Assembly (NCBI RefSeq): GCF_018449475.1 | Contig: NZ_JAHCQH010000015.1 | Location: forward strand, 806,001 to 870,000 | DNA from: Ancylobacter radicis | GTDB lineage: Bacteria > Pseudomonadota > Alphaproteobacteria > Rhizobiales > Xanthobacteraceae | DNA length: 64,000 nucleotides | Direction: 5' to 3' | Shown here: in pieces, positions 44,885-54,247 of the stretch | How the letters are laid out: every line of letters begins with the position of its first letter | Position numbering within the stretch: the first letter of the stretch is position 1 | The notes under the pieces: generated by a model | Database searches by the model: none | Seen by the model: only the letters and a program-made list of their open reading frames with translations | Told to the model about the DNA's origin: nothing | Translations under genes and position numbers: made by a program

Positions 44885-45726
44885 CCGAGACCAAAGGCGC
44901 CGAAAAGCGCCCTCTGCCCGATCGCATCCGGCTGATGGTGTCGGATGTCGACGGTACGCTGGTGAACCGCGCCAAGGAGGTGACGCCCGCCACGGTCGAG
45001 GCGGTGCGCCGCCTGCGGGCGGCCGGCGTCGAGTTCGCCGCCGTCTCCGCGCGCCCGCCGCGCGGCATGAAGCTGCTGAACGAGGCGATCGGCCTCGACA
45101 TTTTCGGCGGCTTCAATGGCGGCACCATCCTGCGCCGCGATTACAGCCTGGTCGAGCAGACGCTGATCGACCCCGCCGCCGTGCGCAAGGGGCTGGACAT
45201 GATGGTGCCGCGCGGCGCCTCGGTCTGGGTGTTCGCCGATAATGAGTGGTACATCACCGACCCCTCGAATCCCTATGTCGCCGGCGAGACCCGCACCGTC
45301 GCCTTCGAGCCGACGCTGGTGAGCGATTTCGGCGACCATATCGAGCGCGCCGGCAAGATCGTCTTCTCCTCGACCGATTTCGACATGCTGGCGGCGAGCG
45401 AGCCGGAGCTTCAGGCTCTGGTCGGCGCCGGCGCCACCGCCCGGCGTTCCCAGGCCAAATATCTCGATCTCACCCCGCCCGGCACCGACAAGGGCTATGC
45501 GGTGCGTGCCTTCGCCCGCCATTTCGGCGTGCCGCTGGAGGAGGTGGCTGTCATCGGCGACATGGCCAACGACCTGCCGATGTTCGGGGTCGCCGGCCTC
45601 GCCATCGCCATGGGCAATGGCGCGCCCGAGGTGAAGGAACGGGCGGACGTGGTCTCCGTCACCAATGAAGAGGACGGCGTGGCCTACGCCATCGAGCATT
45701 TCGTCCTGCCGCGCGCGCCGGGCTAA
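44881..45726 (+). CDS. HAD superfamily (Cof/IIB-type) sugar phosphatase
   Basis: This 281-residue protein has HAD motif I MVSDVDGTLVNR near residue 19, a type IIB cap domain, and motif IV VAVIGDMANDLPMFGVAGLAIAMGNG. These are typical of Cof-like phosphatases acting on sugar phosphates. Overlap with zwf (ATGA) suggests a role tied to hexose or pentose phosphates, but the substrate cannot be read from sequence. It is not a recognisable 6-phosphogluconolactonase. Confidence 0.87.
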   Translation: MTETKGAEKRPLPDRIRLMVSDVDGTLVNRAKEVTPATVEAVRRLRAAGVEFAAVSARPPRGMKLLNEAIGLDIFGGFNGGTILRRDYSLVEQTLIDPAAVRKGLDMMVPRGASVWVFADNEWYITDPSNPYVAGETRTVAFEPTLVSDFGDHIERAGKIVFSSTDFDMLAASEPELQALVGAGATARRSQAKYLDLTPPGTDKGYAVRAFARHFGVPLEEVAVIGDMANDLPMFGVAGLAIAMGNGAPEVKERADVVSVTNEEDGVAYAIEHFVLPRAPG

Positions 45727-45757
45727 GCGTCCCACGCTGGGCGTTCCACGCTAGAAA

Positions 45758-45789
45758 CTTCTCCGGTGAACTCCCGTTCACCGGAGAAG
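45758..45789. terminator. Strong hairpin between convergent HAD and Kef genes
   Basis: CTTCTCCGGTGAAC-TCCC-GTTCACCGGAGAAG is a perfect 14-bp stem with a four-base loop. A short TTT follows on the minus strand. It probably terminates both convergent units. Confidence 0.7.
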
Positions 45790-45850
45790 CCAGATTGTTG
45801 TCTGGCGCATCTCTTCGCGCGAACCCGAATCCGCTTCGCTCGAAAATGCT

Positions 45851-47689
45851 CTAGCCCGAAAACTCCGTCTCGTGCTTGAGCACATCCTCGGCTTCCGCGT
45901 TGAGCGGCTGGGCGGCGCGTTCGGGCGCCACCAGCGGCTCGGGCTCGACGAAGCCGACCTGCCCGTCCTTGCTCATCAGCAGGCGCTGGCGCAGCAGGCG
46001 CTCCATGTCGCGCTGGCGCACATCGACCACAGTGGCATGCGCGGTCTCGGAATCGATGCCGGTCGCCAGCAGCGTCGCCTCGCCGAAGGCCAGCGCCGAT
46101 TCGAAGGTCTCGCGCATCTCGAAATCGACGCCCTTCTCGCGCAGGGCGATGGCGTGGGTGCGGTCATAGGCGCGCACATGCAGCCGCACGCCCGGCACGT
46201 TGGACTGGAGAATGTCGACGATGCGGTCGGCGGTCTCGCGGCGGTCGACGCAGATCGCCACCACCCGCGCCCGCTCGACGCCCGCCGCGCGCAGCACGTC
46301 GAGCCGCGTGCCGTCGCCATAATAGATGCGGAAGCCGAAGCGGCCGGCGCTCTGGATCATCTCGACGTCATTGTCGATGATGGTGACTTCCACCCCCTGC
46401 GACAGCAGGCATTGCGAGGCGATCTGGCCGAAGCGGCCGAAGCCGACCACCAGGACCGAGCCCTTGGCCTCGCTGAAATCGGCCTCGGGCGGCTCGTCAT
46501 GGCGCTGCCGGCTGTCGATCCGCTGGGCGAGGCGCTCGCCGATCAGCGCCACCGGCGGGCCGAGCAGCATGGTCATCGCCGCGCAGGCGGCCAGCATGTC
46601 GCCCTGCCGCGCGGTGATCAGCCCGAGCCCGAGCGCCAGCGGAAACAGCACGAAGGAAAACTCGCCCGCCGGGGTCAGCAGCGTCGCCGAGCGCACCGCA
46701 TCGGCCTCCGTTCCCTCGGAGACGCGGAACACCGCCCAGACCGACACTGCCTTGACCAGCGTCACCAGCAGCGTGCCGACGATCAGCAGCGGCGCATTGG
46801 CCAGCACCACGTCGAGATTCATCGACATGCCCACGCCCATGAAGAACAGCGCCACCAGCAGGCCGCGAAAGGCGTCGACATTGGCTTCCAACTCATGGCG
46901 GAAGCTCGATTCGGACAGCATCACGCCGGCGAGGAAGGCGCCCATCGCCATCGACATGCCGACCGCCGCCATCAGCCCGCCGGCGCCCAGCACGACCAGC
47001 AGCGCTGCCGCCGTCATCACCTCGCGCGCGCCGGAGCGGGCGAGAATGCGGAAGAACGGGGTCAGCAGATAGCGCCCGGTGCCGATGACGATGGCGATCG
47101 CCGCGATCACCACCAGCACATGGCCGACCGACTGGCTGAAGCTCTGCGCCTCATGGTCGCCCGGCGCCAGCAGCGGCATGAAGGCGATCAGCGGCACCAC
47201 CGCCATGTCCTGGAACAGCAGCACCGCGAAGGTGCGCTGGCCATAGGGCTGGGCGAGGCCGCCCTTGTCCTCCAGCAATTGCAGGGCGATCGTGGTCGCC
47301 GAGAGCGCCAGCGCGAGACCTGCGACGATCGCCGCCCGCCAGTCGAAACTGTCGCCGGCATAGCGGGTGAGGAAGGCGATGGCGATGCCGGTGAAGACCA
47401 GCTGCGCCGCGCCCACGCCGAAAATGGCGCGGCGCATGGCGAGCAGCCGGCTCACCTGCAATTCCAGCCCGATGACGAACAGCAGCAGCACCACGCCGAT
47501 CTCGGCGACTGTGATGATGCGCTCGGGATCGTGGAAGGCGCCGATGCCCGAGGGGCCGATGGCCACGCCGGCGATCAGATAGCCGACGATCGGCGACAGG
47601 CCGAGCCGCCGCGCGATCGGCACGGCGATCACCGCGGTGGCGAGGAAAATCAGCGCCCCGATCAGAAATCCCTGACCTTCACCGTGCAT
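45851..47689 (-). CDS. Monovalent cation:proton antiporter, CPA2/Kef type with TrkA-N domain
   Basis: This 612-residue inner-membrane protein has 12 or so helices (residues 5-395) with GLELQVSRLLAMRRAIFG and LALSATTIALQLLEDKGG. A cytosolic RCK/TrkA-N domain follows (SVLVVGFGRFGQIASQCLL, then IYYGDGTRLDVLRAAG). This is the KefB/KefC layout for potassium efflux under electrophile stress. No KefF/KefG partner is adjacent, and which Kef type it is cannot be settled. ATG 47689 opens the membrane domain. Confidence 0.9.
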   Translation of the reverse strand: MHGEGQGFLIGALIFLATAVIAVPIARRLGLSPIVGYLIAGVAIGPSGIGAFHDPERIITVAEIGVVLLLFVIGLELQVSRLLAMRRAIFGVGAAQLVFTGIAIAFLTRYAGDSFDWRAAIVAGLALALSATTIALQLLEDKGGLAQPYGQRTFAVLLFQDMAVVPLIAFMPLLAPGDHEAQSFSQSVGHVLVVIAAIAIVIGTGRYLLTPFFRILARSGAREVMTAAALLVVLGAGGLMAAVGMSMAMGAFLAGVMLSESSFRHELEANVDAFRGLLVALFFMGVGMSMNLDVVLANAPLLIVGTLLVTLVKAVSVWAVFRVSEGTEADAVRSATLLTPAGEFSFVLFPLALGLGLITARQGDMLAACAAMTMLLGPPVALIGERLAQRIDSRQRHDEPPEADFSEAKGSVLVVGFGRFGQIASQCLLSQGVEVTIIDNDVEMIQSAGRFGFRIYYGDGTRLDVLRAAGVERARVVAICVDRRETADRIVDILQSNVPGVRLHVRAYDRTHAIALREKGVDFEMRETFESALAFGEATLLATGIDSETAHATVVDVRQRDMERLLRQRLLMSKDGQVGFVEPEPLVAPERAAQPLNAEAEDVLKHETEFSG

Positions 47690-47904
47690 CGACCCGTGCT
47701 CCCTCGGCGCCACCCCGCGCCGTCCCACTATCTGGACAAGGCATGGCGCCGCGCAATGGCAGAACCATGGTGCTTTAGGGACCGACGAACTCCCCCACAG
47801 GCCGAATTCCTCCCTGCCGCATCGGAACATCTTTCACGCCGCAGGGAAATCCCGCGCGCCGTGCTTGAGGGCAAGTTCTCGGGCGAAGCCGACAAATCGG
47901 CACC

Positions 47905-47938
47905 GAAAAAACCGAAACGCCCGGCATGGGCCGGGCGT
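47905..47938 (-). terminator. Rho-independent terminator of the fds operon
   Basis: ACGCCCGGC-4 nt-GCCGGGCGT forms a 9-bp stem, followed on the minus strand by TTCGGTTTTTTC. It lies 36 bases after the fdsD stop. The remaining 284-base gap to the Kef gene holds no other feature. Confidence 0.85.
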
Positions 47939-47973
47939 CGGGTGGGCGTCGATGGCGCAACAGGCGCGCCGGA

Positions 47974-48261
47974 TCAGTGGTGGGCGGCGGTCGGGCCGGG
48001 CGGGTGCAGCGTCGGGTGCGGCACCGGAATCGTATCGCGCGTCACCGGCGGCAGGGTCTTGAGAGCCTCGAGGACCAGCGGGTCCAGCCCCTCGCCGCCC
48101 GCCGCGATATGGTCCTCCATCCGCGCCCGCATGCGCGGATCCCAGAAATCCTTGATGTGCTTGGCGATGCCGGTGACCGCCTTGCCCTGCTTCTGCGAGG
48201 CGAAGAACTTGCCGATCTGGTTCGCCATATAGACGAGCCGGTCCATCGTATTAGCCGACAT
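47974..48261 (-). CDS. fdsD: Formate dehydrogenase delta subunit FdsD
   Basis: This 95-residue protein has the FdsD pattern: RLVYMANQIGKFFASQKQ at residues 8-25 and HIKDFWDPRMRARM near 35-48. It is required for an active NAD-dependent formate dehydrogenase, probably in maturation or assembly. It overlaps the fdhD-type gene by 11 bases and is the last gene of fdsGBACD. Confidence 0.94.
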   Translation of the reverse strand: MSANTMDRLVYMANQIGKFFASQKQGKAVTGIAKHIKDFWDPRMRARMEDHIAAGGEGLDPLVLEALKTLPPVTRDTIPVPHPTLHPPGPTAAHH

Positions 48262-49099
48262 GGGCGATCCGCTCCTGTTCTGCCCCGCCGATCAAAATGC
48301 GATGGGGGTGGGTAAAAATCTCAAAGCCGTCGTCGCGGGCGATCGCCACCAGGGTGATGCCCGCCTTGTCCGCCGTGCGCACCGCCAGCGCGGTCGGGGC
48401 GGAGACCGCGACCAGCACGCCCGCGCCCAGCATGGCGGTCTTCTGCACCATCTCGATCGACACCCGGCTGGTCAGCAGCACGATGCCGGAGGTGGCCTCG
48501 CGCCCGTGGCGCACCAGATGGCCGACCAGCTTGTCGAGCGCGTTGTGGCGGCCGACATCCTCGCGCAGGGCGATCAGCCCCTCCTCCGGCTCCCAGAAGG
48601 CGGCCGCATGGACCGCCCGCGTCTGCCGGTTCAGCGCCTGCGCCGCCGGCAGCGCGGCGATGGCCTGCGCCACCTCCCCGGCCGAGAAGCTCCGGCCCGC
48701 CGTGACGGCGCGCGCCGGCTTCACCGCCAGTTCCAGGCTTTCCACCCCGCACAGGCCGCAGCCGGTGGGGCCGGCGATCTGGCGGCGCCGCGCCACCATC
48801 TGACCGGCCCGCTCGGCGCTCAGCCAGAGGCGGATTTCGACGCCCACGGCGCCGTCCGCCTCGTCGAATTCCAGCGTCTCGATCGATTCGACGTCCGTGA
48901 GGTCGCCGATCACGCCTTCGGTCAGGCTGAAGCCATAGCCGAAATCCTCGAGGTCGCTGGGCGTCGCCATCATCACGGCATAGGTGGAGCCGTTATGGAC
49001 GATGGCGACCGGCGTTTCCTCGGGGATCGCCCGCTCGCCCGCCTGCGCTCCCGAAGGACCGCAGGCCAGACGCGCGACACGGACGACGGGCGGGATCAT
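48251..49099 (-). CDS. fdhD: Formate dehydrogenase accessory sulfurtransferase FdsC (FdhD homologue)
   Basis: This 282-residue protein passes sulfur to the molybdenum cofactor so that formate dehydrogenase becomes active. The cysteine pair is in GPTGCGLCGVESL near residue 120. DVGRHNALDKLVGHLV and LTSRVSIEMVQKTAMLG are further FdhD signatures. In fds operons this gene is called fdsC. ATG 49099 lies 13 bases after fdsA. Confidence 0.95.
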   Translation of the reverse strand: MIPPVVRVARLACGPSGAQAGERAIPEETPVAIVHNGSTYAVMMATPSDLEDFGYGFSLTEGVIGDLTDVESIETLEFDEADGAVGVEIRLWLSAERAGQMVARRRQIAGPTGCGLCGVESLELAVKPARAVTAGRSFSAGEVAQAIAALPAAQALNRQTRAVHAAAFWEPEEGLIALREDVGRHNALDKLVGHLVRHGREATSGIVLLTSRVSIEMVQKTAMLGAGVLVAVSAPTALAVRTADKAGITLVAIARDDGFEIFTHPHRILIGGAEQERIAHVG

Positions 49100-49112
49100 C
49101 GGATGACCCCGC

Positions 49113-51968
49113 TCACTCCGCCGCGACGGAGATGCGGCGGCTCTGGCGCGCGAAGGCGTCATAGTCTTCCTGCCACTCGGACGGGCCGTTCGAGCGCGAG
49201 ATCTGCACGGCGGTGACCTTGAACTCGGGGCAGTTGGTGGCCCAGTCGGAGAAGTCCGTGGTCACGACGTTGGCCTGCGTCGTCGGGTGGTGGAAGGTGG
49301 TGTAGACGACGCCCGGCGCCACGCGGTCGGTGATCTGCGCGCGCAGCGTGGTGCCACCGGCGCGGCTGTCGATGCGGACCCAGTCGCCCTCGCGCACGCC
49401 GCGCTGCTCGGCATCGTGCGGGTGGATTTCCAGCACGTCCTCGGGATGCCAGGCCACGTTCTCCGTGCGGCGGGTCTGCGCGCCGACATTGTAGTGGCTG
49501 AGGATGCGGCCCGTGGTGAGCAGCAGCGGGAAGCGGGCGCCGGTGCGCTCATCCGTCGGCACATATTCGGTGACGACGAACTTGCCCTTGCCGCGCGCGA
49601 ACCCGTTGATGTGCATGATCGGCATGCCCTCGGGGTTGGCGTCGTTGCACGGCCACTGCACCGAACCCAGCTCATCCAGACGCTTGAAGGAGACGCCGGC
49701 GAAGGTCGGGGTCAGCGCCGCGATCTCGTCCATGATCTGGGCCGGGTGGGTGTAGTTCCAGTCGAGCCCGATGGCGCGGGCGAGCATCTGGGTGACTTCC
49801 CAGTCGCCATAGCCGTTCTTCGGCGCCATCACCTTGCGCACGAGCTGGATGCGGCGCTCGGCATTGGTGAAGGTGCCGTCCTTCTCGAGGAAGGTGCAGC
49901 CCGGCAGGAAGACATGGGCGTAGTTGGCGGTCTCGTTCAGGAACAGGTCCTGCACGATCACCAGCTCCATGGCCGCGAGGCCCGAGGCGACGTGATGCGT
50001 GTCCGGGTCGGACTGGAGGATGTCCTCGCCCTGGATGTAGATCGCCTTGAACGTGCCGTCGACGGCGGCGTCCAGCATGTTGGGAATGCGCAGGCCCGGC
50101 TCGGCATCGAGCGGACGGCCCCACATCGCCTCGAAGGTGGCGCGGGTGGCGTCGTCGGAGATGTGACGGTAGCCCGGCAGCTCATGGGGGAACGAGCCCA
50201 TGTCGCACGAGCCCTGCACGTTGTTCTGGCCGCGCAGCGGGTTCACGCCGACGCCGCGACGACCGATATTGCCGGTCGCCATGGCGAGGTTGGCGATCGC
50301 CATCACCGTGGTCGAGCCCTGCGAGTGCTCGGTGACGCCGAGGCCGTAATAGATCGCCGCATTGCCGCCGGTGGCATAGAGCCGGGCGGCGCCGCGGATC
50401 AGCTCGGCCGGCACGCCGGAGAGCTTCTCGACTTCTTCGGGCGAGTGGCGCGGATCGGCGACGAACTCGGCCCAATCCTGGAACTCGTCCCAGTCGCAGA
50501 ACTGGCGGACATAGCCCTCATTCACCAGCCCCTCGGTCACCACCACATGGGCCAGCGCGGTGACGACGGCGACATTGGTGCCCGGCTGGAGCGGCAGGTG
50601 ATAATCGGCGGTGATGTGGGGCGAACGCACCAGGTCGATGCGGCGCGGATCGACGACGATCAGCTTGGCGCCCTGGCGCAGCCGCTTCTTCATGCGCGAG
50701 CCGAACACCGGGTGGCCGTCGGTCGGGTTGGCGCCGATCACCAGAATGACGTCGGAATCCTCGACCGAATCGAAGTCCTGCGTGCCCGCCGAGGTGCCGA
50801 AGGCCTGATTGAGGCCGTAGCCGGTCGGCGAATGGCAGACGCGGGCGCAGGTGTCGACATTGTTGGTGCCGAAGCCGGCGCGGATGATCTTCTGGACGAG
50901 ATAGGCTTCCTCATTGGTGCAGCGCGAGGAGGTGATGCCGCCGACCGACTTGCGGCCATAGGTATCCTGGATGCGCTTCAGCTCGGAGGCGGTGTAGGCG
51001 ATCGCCTCGTCCCACGACACCTCGCGCCACGGGTCGGTGACCTTGGCGCGGATCATCGGCTTGAGGATGCGGTCCTGATGGGTGGCATAGCCCCAGGCGA
51101 AGCGGCCCTTGACGCAGCTATGGCCGCGATTGGCCTTGCCATCCTTCCAGGGCACCATGCGGACCACTTCCTGACCGCGCATTTCCGCCTTGAAGGTGCA
51201 GCCGACGCCGCAATAGGCGCAGGTCGTCACCACCGAATGCTCGGGCGTGCCGATGTCGATCAGGCGCTTCTCGGAGAGGGTGGCGGTCGGGCAGGCCTGC
51301 ACGCAGGCGCCGCAGGAGACGCATTCGGAGGTGAGGAAGGCTTCCGACTGGCCGGGCGAGACGCGCGAACCGAAGCCGCGGCCGGAGATGGTCAGCGCAA
51401 ACGTGCCCTGAACTTCCTCGCAGGCGCGCACGCAGCGATTGCAGACGATGCACTTGGCCGGGTCATAGGTGAAATAGGGGTTGGACTCGTCCTTGGGCAT
51501 GACGAGCTCGGAGGTGGGGGCGAAGTGGTTGGCGCCCTCCATGCCGTAGCGCACCTCGCGCAGGCCGACCGCGCCGGCCATGTCCTGCAGCTCGCAATCG
51601 CCATTGGCGGCGCAGGTCAGGCAGTCCAGCGGGTGGTCGGAGATGTACAGCTCCATCACGCCCTTGCGCAGCTGCGCGAGGCGGGCGGTCTGGGTGTGCA
51701 CCTTGATGCCCGGCGCGACCGGCGTGGTGCAGGAGGCCGGGGTGCCGTTGCGGCCCTCGATCTCGACCAGGCAGAGGCGGCAGGAACCGAACGCTTCCAG
51801 CGAATCGGTGGCGCAGAGCTTGGGGATCTGGGTCCCCATTTCCATCGCCGCGCGCATGATCGAGGTGCCTTCCGGCACCGAGATTTCCATCCCGTCAATG
51901 GTGAGCGTCACCATCTTGTCGGTCTTGGGGGCGGGCGTACCGTAGTCGATCTCATGGACGAGTGACAT
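49113..51968 (-). CDS. fdsA: NAD-dependent formate dehydrogenase alpha (catalytic) subunit
   Basis: This 951-residue subunit oxidises formate to CO2 at a bis-MGD molybdenum (or tungsten) centre. In order it has a [2Fe-2S] ferredoxin domain (Cys52, 63, 66, 80), a His/Cys3 cluster (LDCLTCAANGDC), two [4Fe-4S] sites (CIVCNRCVRAC and CVSCGACVQAC), another in CAYCGVGC, and active-site Cys378 in DTCARVCHSPTGYG. Cys, not Sec, is used. ATG 51968 has AGGAGG eight bases upstream. It works in the cytosol with FdsB and FdsG. Confidence 0.97.
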   Translation of the reverse strand: MSLVHEIDYGTPAPKTDKMVTLTIDGMEISVPEGTSIMRAAMEMGTQIPKLCATDSLEAFGSCRLCLVEIEGRNGTPASCTTPVAPGIKVHTQTARLAQLRKGVMELYISDHPLDCLTCAANGDCELQDMAGAVGLREVRYGMEGANHFAPTSELVMPKDESNPYFTYDPAKCIVCNRCVRACEEVQGTFALTISGRGFGSRVSPGQSEAFLTSECVSCGACVQACPTATLSEKRLIDIGTPEHSVVTTCAYCGVGCTFKAEMRGQEVVRMVPWKDGKANRGHSCVKGRFAWGYATHQDRILKPMIRAKVTDPWREVSWDEAIAYTASELKRIQDTYGRKSVGGITSSRCTNEEAYLVQKIIRAGFGTNNVDTCARVCHSPTGYGLNQAFGTSAGTQDFDSVEDSDVILVIGANPTDGHPVFGSRMKKRLRQGAKLIVVDPRRIDLVRSPHITADYHLPLQPGTNVAVVTALAHVVVTEGLVNEGYVRQFCDWDEFQDWAEFVADPRHSPEEVEKLSGVPAELIRGAARLYATGGNAAIYYGLGVTEHSQGSTTVMAIANLAMATGNIGRRGVGVNPLRGQNNVQGSCDMGSFPHELPGYRHISDDATRATFEAMWGRPLDAEPGLRIPNMLDAAVDGTFKAIYIQGEDILQSDPDTHHVASGLAAMELVIVQDLFLNETANYAHVFLPGCTFLEKDGTFTNAERRIQLVRKVMAPKNGYGDWEVTQMLARAIGLDWNYTHPAQIMDEIAALTPTFAGVSFKRLDELGSVQWPCNDANPEGMPIMHINGFARGKGKFVVTEYVPTDERTGARFPLLLTTGRILSHYNVGAQTRRTENVAWHPEDVLEIHPHDAEQRGVREGDWVRIDSRAGGTTLRAQITDRVAPGVVYTTFHHPTTQANVVTTDFSDWATNCPEFKVTAVQISRSNGPSEWQEDYDAFARQSRRISVAAE

Positions 51969-51982
51969 GTGCAGCGTCCTCC

Positions 51983-53539
51983 TCATTCAGCGGCTTCGAG
52001 GCGGCGCGGGGCGCCGAATTCCTCGGGGAAATGGTTCATCGCGCTCAGCACCGGATACGGGGTAAACCCGCCAAGGGCGCAAAGCGATCCAAGCTTCATG
52101 GTCTGGCAGAGGTCGGTGAGCGTCGCGAGGTTGGCCTCGACGCGCTCGCCGGCGATGATGCGGTCCATCAGTTCGACGCCGCGCGTCGAGCCGATGCGGC
52201 AGGGCGTGCACTTGCCGCAGCTCTCCACCGAGCAGAACTCCATGGCGAAGCGCGCCATCTTCTTCATGTCGGCATTCTCGTCGAACACGACGATGCCGCC
52301 ATGGCCGATCAGCGCGTCCTTCGCGGCGAAGGCCTCGTAGTCGAAGGGCAGGTCGAACTGCCAGGTCGGCACATAGGCGCCGAGCGGGCCACCGACCTGC
52401 GCCGCCTTGACCGGCTTGCCGGTCGCGGTGCCGCCGCCGATCTCGTTCACCAGCTCGCCGAGCGTGATGCCGAAGGCGGTCTCGAACAGGCCGCCGAACT
52501 TCACATTGCCGGCGATCTGGATCGGCATCGTGCCGCGCGAGCGGCCCATGCCGAAATTGGCGTAGAACTCGCCGCCATCGGCCAGGATGTGCGGCACGGC
52601 GGTCAGCGAGAGCACGTTGTTGATGACGGTCGGCTTCTGGAACAGGCCCTTATGCGCCGGCAGCGGCGGCTTGGCGCGCACCGTGCCGCGCTTGCCTTCC
52701 AGGCTGTCGAGCAGCGCCGTCTCCTCGCCGCACACATAGGCGCCGGCGCCCATGCGCACTTCCATGTCGAAGCTGTAGGGCGAGCCGCCGATATTGGCGC
52801 CGAGCATGCCGTTGGCGCGGGCCACCTCGACCGCCTTCTCCATCGCCCAGATGGCGTGCGGATATTCCGAGCGGGTGTAGACATAGCCCTTGGTGGCGCC
52901 CACCGCGATGCCGGCGATGGTCATGCCCTCGATCAGCTCGAAGGGGTCGCCTTCCATGATCATGCGGTCGGCGAAGGTGCCGGAATCGCCCTCGTCGGCG
53001 TTGCAGACGATGTATTTCCGGTCGGCCTGGGCGTCGGCCACGGTCTTCCACTTGATGGCGGTCGGGAAGCCCGCGCCGCCGCGCCCGCGCAGGCCGGACT
53101 TCTTGACTTCCTCGATGATCCCCGCCGGGCCAAGGGTGAGCGCGCGCTCCAGCCCCTTATAGCCGCCATGGGCGCGGTAATCGGCATAGGAGGCCGGGTC
53201 GATGATGCCGCAGCGCGCGAAGGTGAGGCGCGTCTGGCGAGCCATGAAGGGGTGTTCTTCCGGCTTGCCGATGCGCAGCTCATGGGCGCCGCCATCCAGG
53301 AAGCCGGCGGCGAACAGGCTCGCCACGTCGTCGGCGCCGACCGGGCCGTAGCCGATGCGGCCTTCCGCCGTCACCACCTCGACCAGCGGCTCCAGCCACA
53401 GCATGCCGCGCGAGCCGTTGCGGATGATCTCGACCGGCTGGCGCGCCGCCAGCGCGGCCGCCTGGATCGCCTCGACCACCTCGTCGGCGCCGCAGGCGAT
53501 GGCGCAGGCGTCCTTGGGAACGTAGATGCGAATGGTCAC
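51983..53539 (-). CDS. fdsB: NAD-dependent formate dehydrogenase beta (FMN/NAD) subunit
   Basis: This 518-residue NuoF-like subunit takes electrons from FdsA to NAD+. It has an N-terminal thioredoxin-like part, the NAD-binding GLRGRGGAGFPTAIKW near residue 180, the FMN-binding CNADEGDSGTFADR, GAGAYVCGEETALLDSLEGK and the [4Fe-4S] motif SCGKCTPCRIG. GTG 53539 overlaps the fdsG stop (GTGA). The gap to fdsA is 14 bases. Confidence 0.96.
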   Translation of the reverse strand: MTIRIYVPKDACAIACGADEVVEAIQAAALAARQPVEIIRNGSRGMLWLEPLVEVVTAEGRIGYGPVGADDVASLFAAGFLDGGAHELRIGKPEEHPFMARQTRLTFARCGIIDPASYADYRAHGGYKGLERALTLGPAGIIEEVKKSGLRGRGGAGFPTAIKWKTVADAQADRKYIVCNADEGDSGTFADRMIMEGDPFELIEGMTIAGIAVGATKGYVYTRSEYPHAIWAMEKAVEVARANGMLGANIGGSPYSFDMEVRMGAGAYVCGEETALLDSLEGKRGTVRAKPPLPAHKGLFQKPTVINNVLSLTAVPHILADGGEFYANFGMGRSRGTMPIQIAGNVKFGGLFETAFGITLGELVNEIGGGTATGKPVKAAQVGGPLGAYVPTWQFDLPFDYEAFAAKDALIGHGGIVVFDENADMKKMARFAMEFCSVESCGKCTPCRIGSTRGVELMDRIIAGERVEANLATLTDLCQTMKLGSLCALGGFTPYPVLSAMNHFPEEFGAPRRLEAAE

Positions 53540-54009
53540 GACTGCGCCTCCGAGATCAGGGCATCGAGCCGGCGCTCGTTCAGCCGCGCGACGATCTTGC
53601 CGTCCAGCATGGCCGAGGGGGCGGTGGCGCACAGGCCGAGGCAGTAGATGGGCTCGACCGTGACGCGGCCATCGGCCGTGGTCTCGCCAAGCTTGCAGCC
53701 GAGCCTGTGCTCGGCATGGGCGGTGAGCGCGTCGCCGCCGGCGGCCTGGCACGCCTCGGCGCGGCAGATCTTCAGCACGTGGCGGCCGGCCGGCTCGTGC
53801 CGGAAATCATGGTAGAAGGTCACGACGCCATGCACTTCCGCGCGCGAGACGTTCAGCGTCTCGGCCAGCATCGGCACCACGGCGTCCGGCACATAGCCGA
53901 AGGTCTCCTGCACCGCATGAAGCATGGGCATGAGAGGACCCTCGAGGTGCGAGAACTCCTCGATCACCGTGCGGGCGCGCTCCTCGCTCCAAGGTTCGTA
54001 ATGCGGCAT
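53536..54009 (-). CDS. fdsG: NAD-dependent formate dehydrogenase gamma subunit
   Basis: This 157-residue NuoE-like [2Fe-2S] protein has ligands CRAEACQ (Cys82 and 87 region) and CLGLCATAPS near residue 123. PLMPMLHAVQETFGYVP and EVHGVVTFYHDF are family motifs. It is the first gene of fdsGBACD. ATG 54009 follows GGGAG. The upstream gap holds a tandem palindromic operator. Confidence 0.95.
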   Translation of the reverse strand: MPHYEPWSEERARTVIEEFSHLEGPLMPMLHAVQETFGYVPDAVVPMLAETLNVSRAEVHGVVTFYHDFRHEPAGRHVLKICRAEACQAAGGDALTAHAEHRLGCKLGETTADGRVTVEPIYCLGLCATAPSAMLDGKIVARLNERRLDALISEAQS

Positions 54010-54059
54010 TTTCTCCCGGGCCTTCTTTTAGAATTTTCCAAACAGACATTCCTATGTCG

Positions 54060-54112
54060 TTGATACGAAATCAATTCGGGTGTTCCGTGCATTGATAGAA
54101 TTTTTCTATCAA
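54060..54112. promoter_or_regulatory. Tandem LysR-type operator upstream of fdsG
   Basis: Two palindromes lie in an AT-rich gap. TTGAT-5 nt-ATCAA is at 54060-54074, and the perfect TTGATAGAA-3 nt-TTCTATCAA is at 54092-54112 (ATAG-N7-CTAT core). Centres are 35 bases apart. Paired TTGAT-type sites like these are typical of LysR regulators, and fds operons elsewhere are controlled by the LysR protein FdsR. No fdsR gene is in the window, and the second site also faces comM. Confidence 0.55.
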
Positions 54113-54247
54113 CAAGCTGCGGCCCGCCATCGTCGGCGCCCGCGTCCCGCCGCCATCTGTTCTGCAAATGTTCTTGACGGGCGATGCCGAACCGCTAGAT
54201 TTCCCTTGGGGCGCCTCGGTTCGGGGCGCGGGCGACGGGGGCGCGGC

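Noticed and set aside
45872..48232. 786-codon plus-strand frame opposite the Kef-type antiporter
   Set aside because: It is His/Gln/Arg-rich without domains. The minus strand has a full antiporter.
49287..51965. 892-codon plus-strand frame opposite fdsA
   Set aside because: It is an antisense artefact of GC-rich third positions. fdsA has all cofactor motifs.
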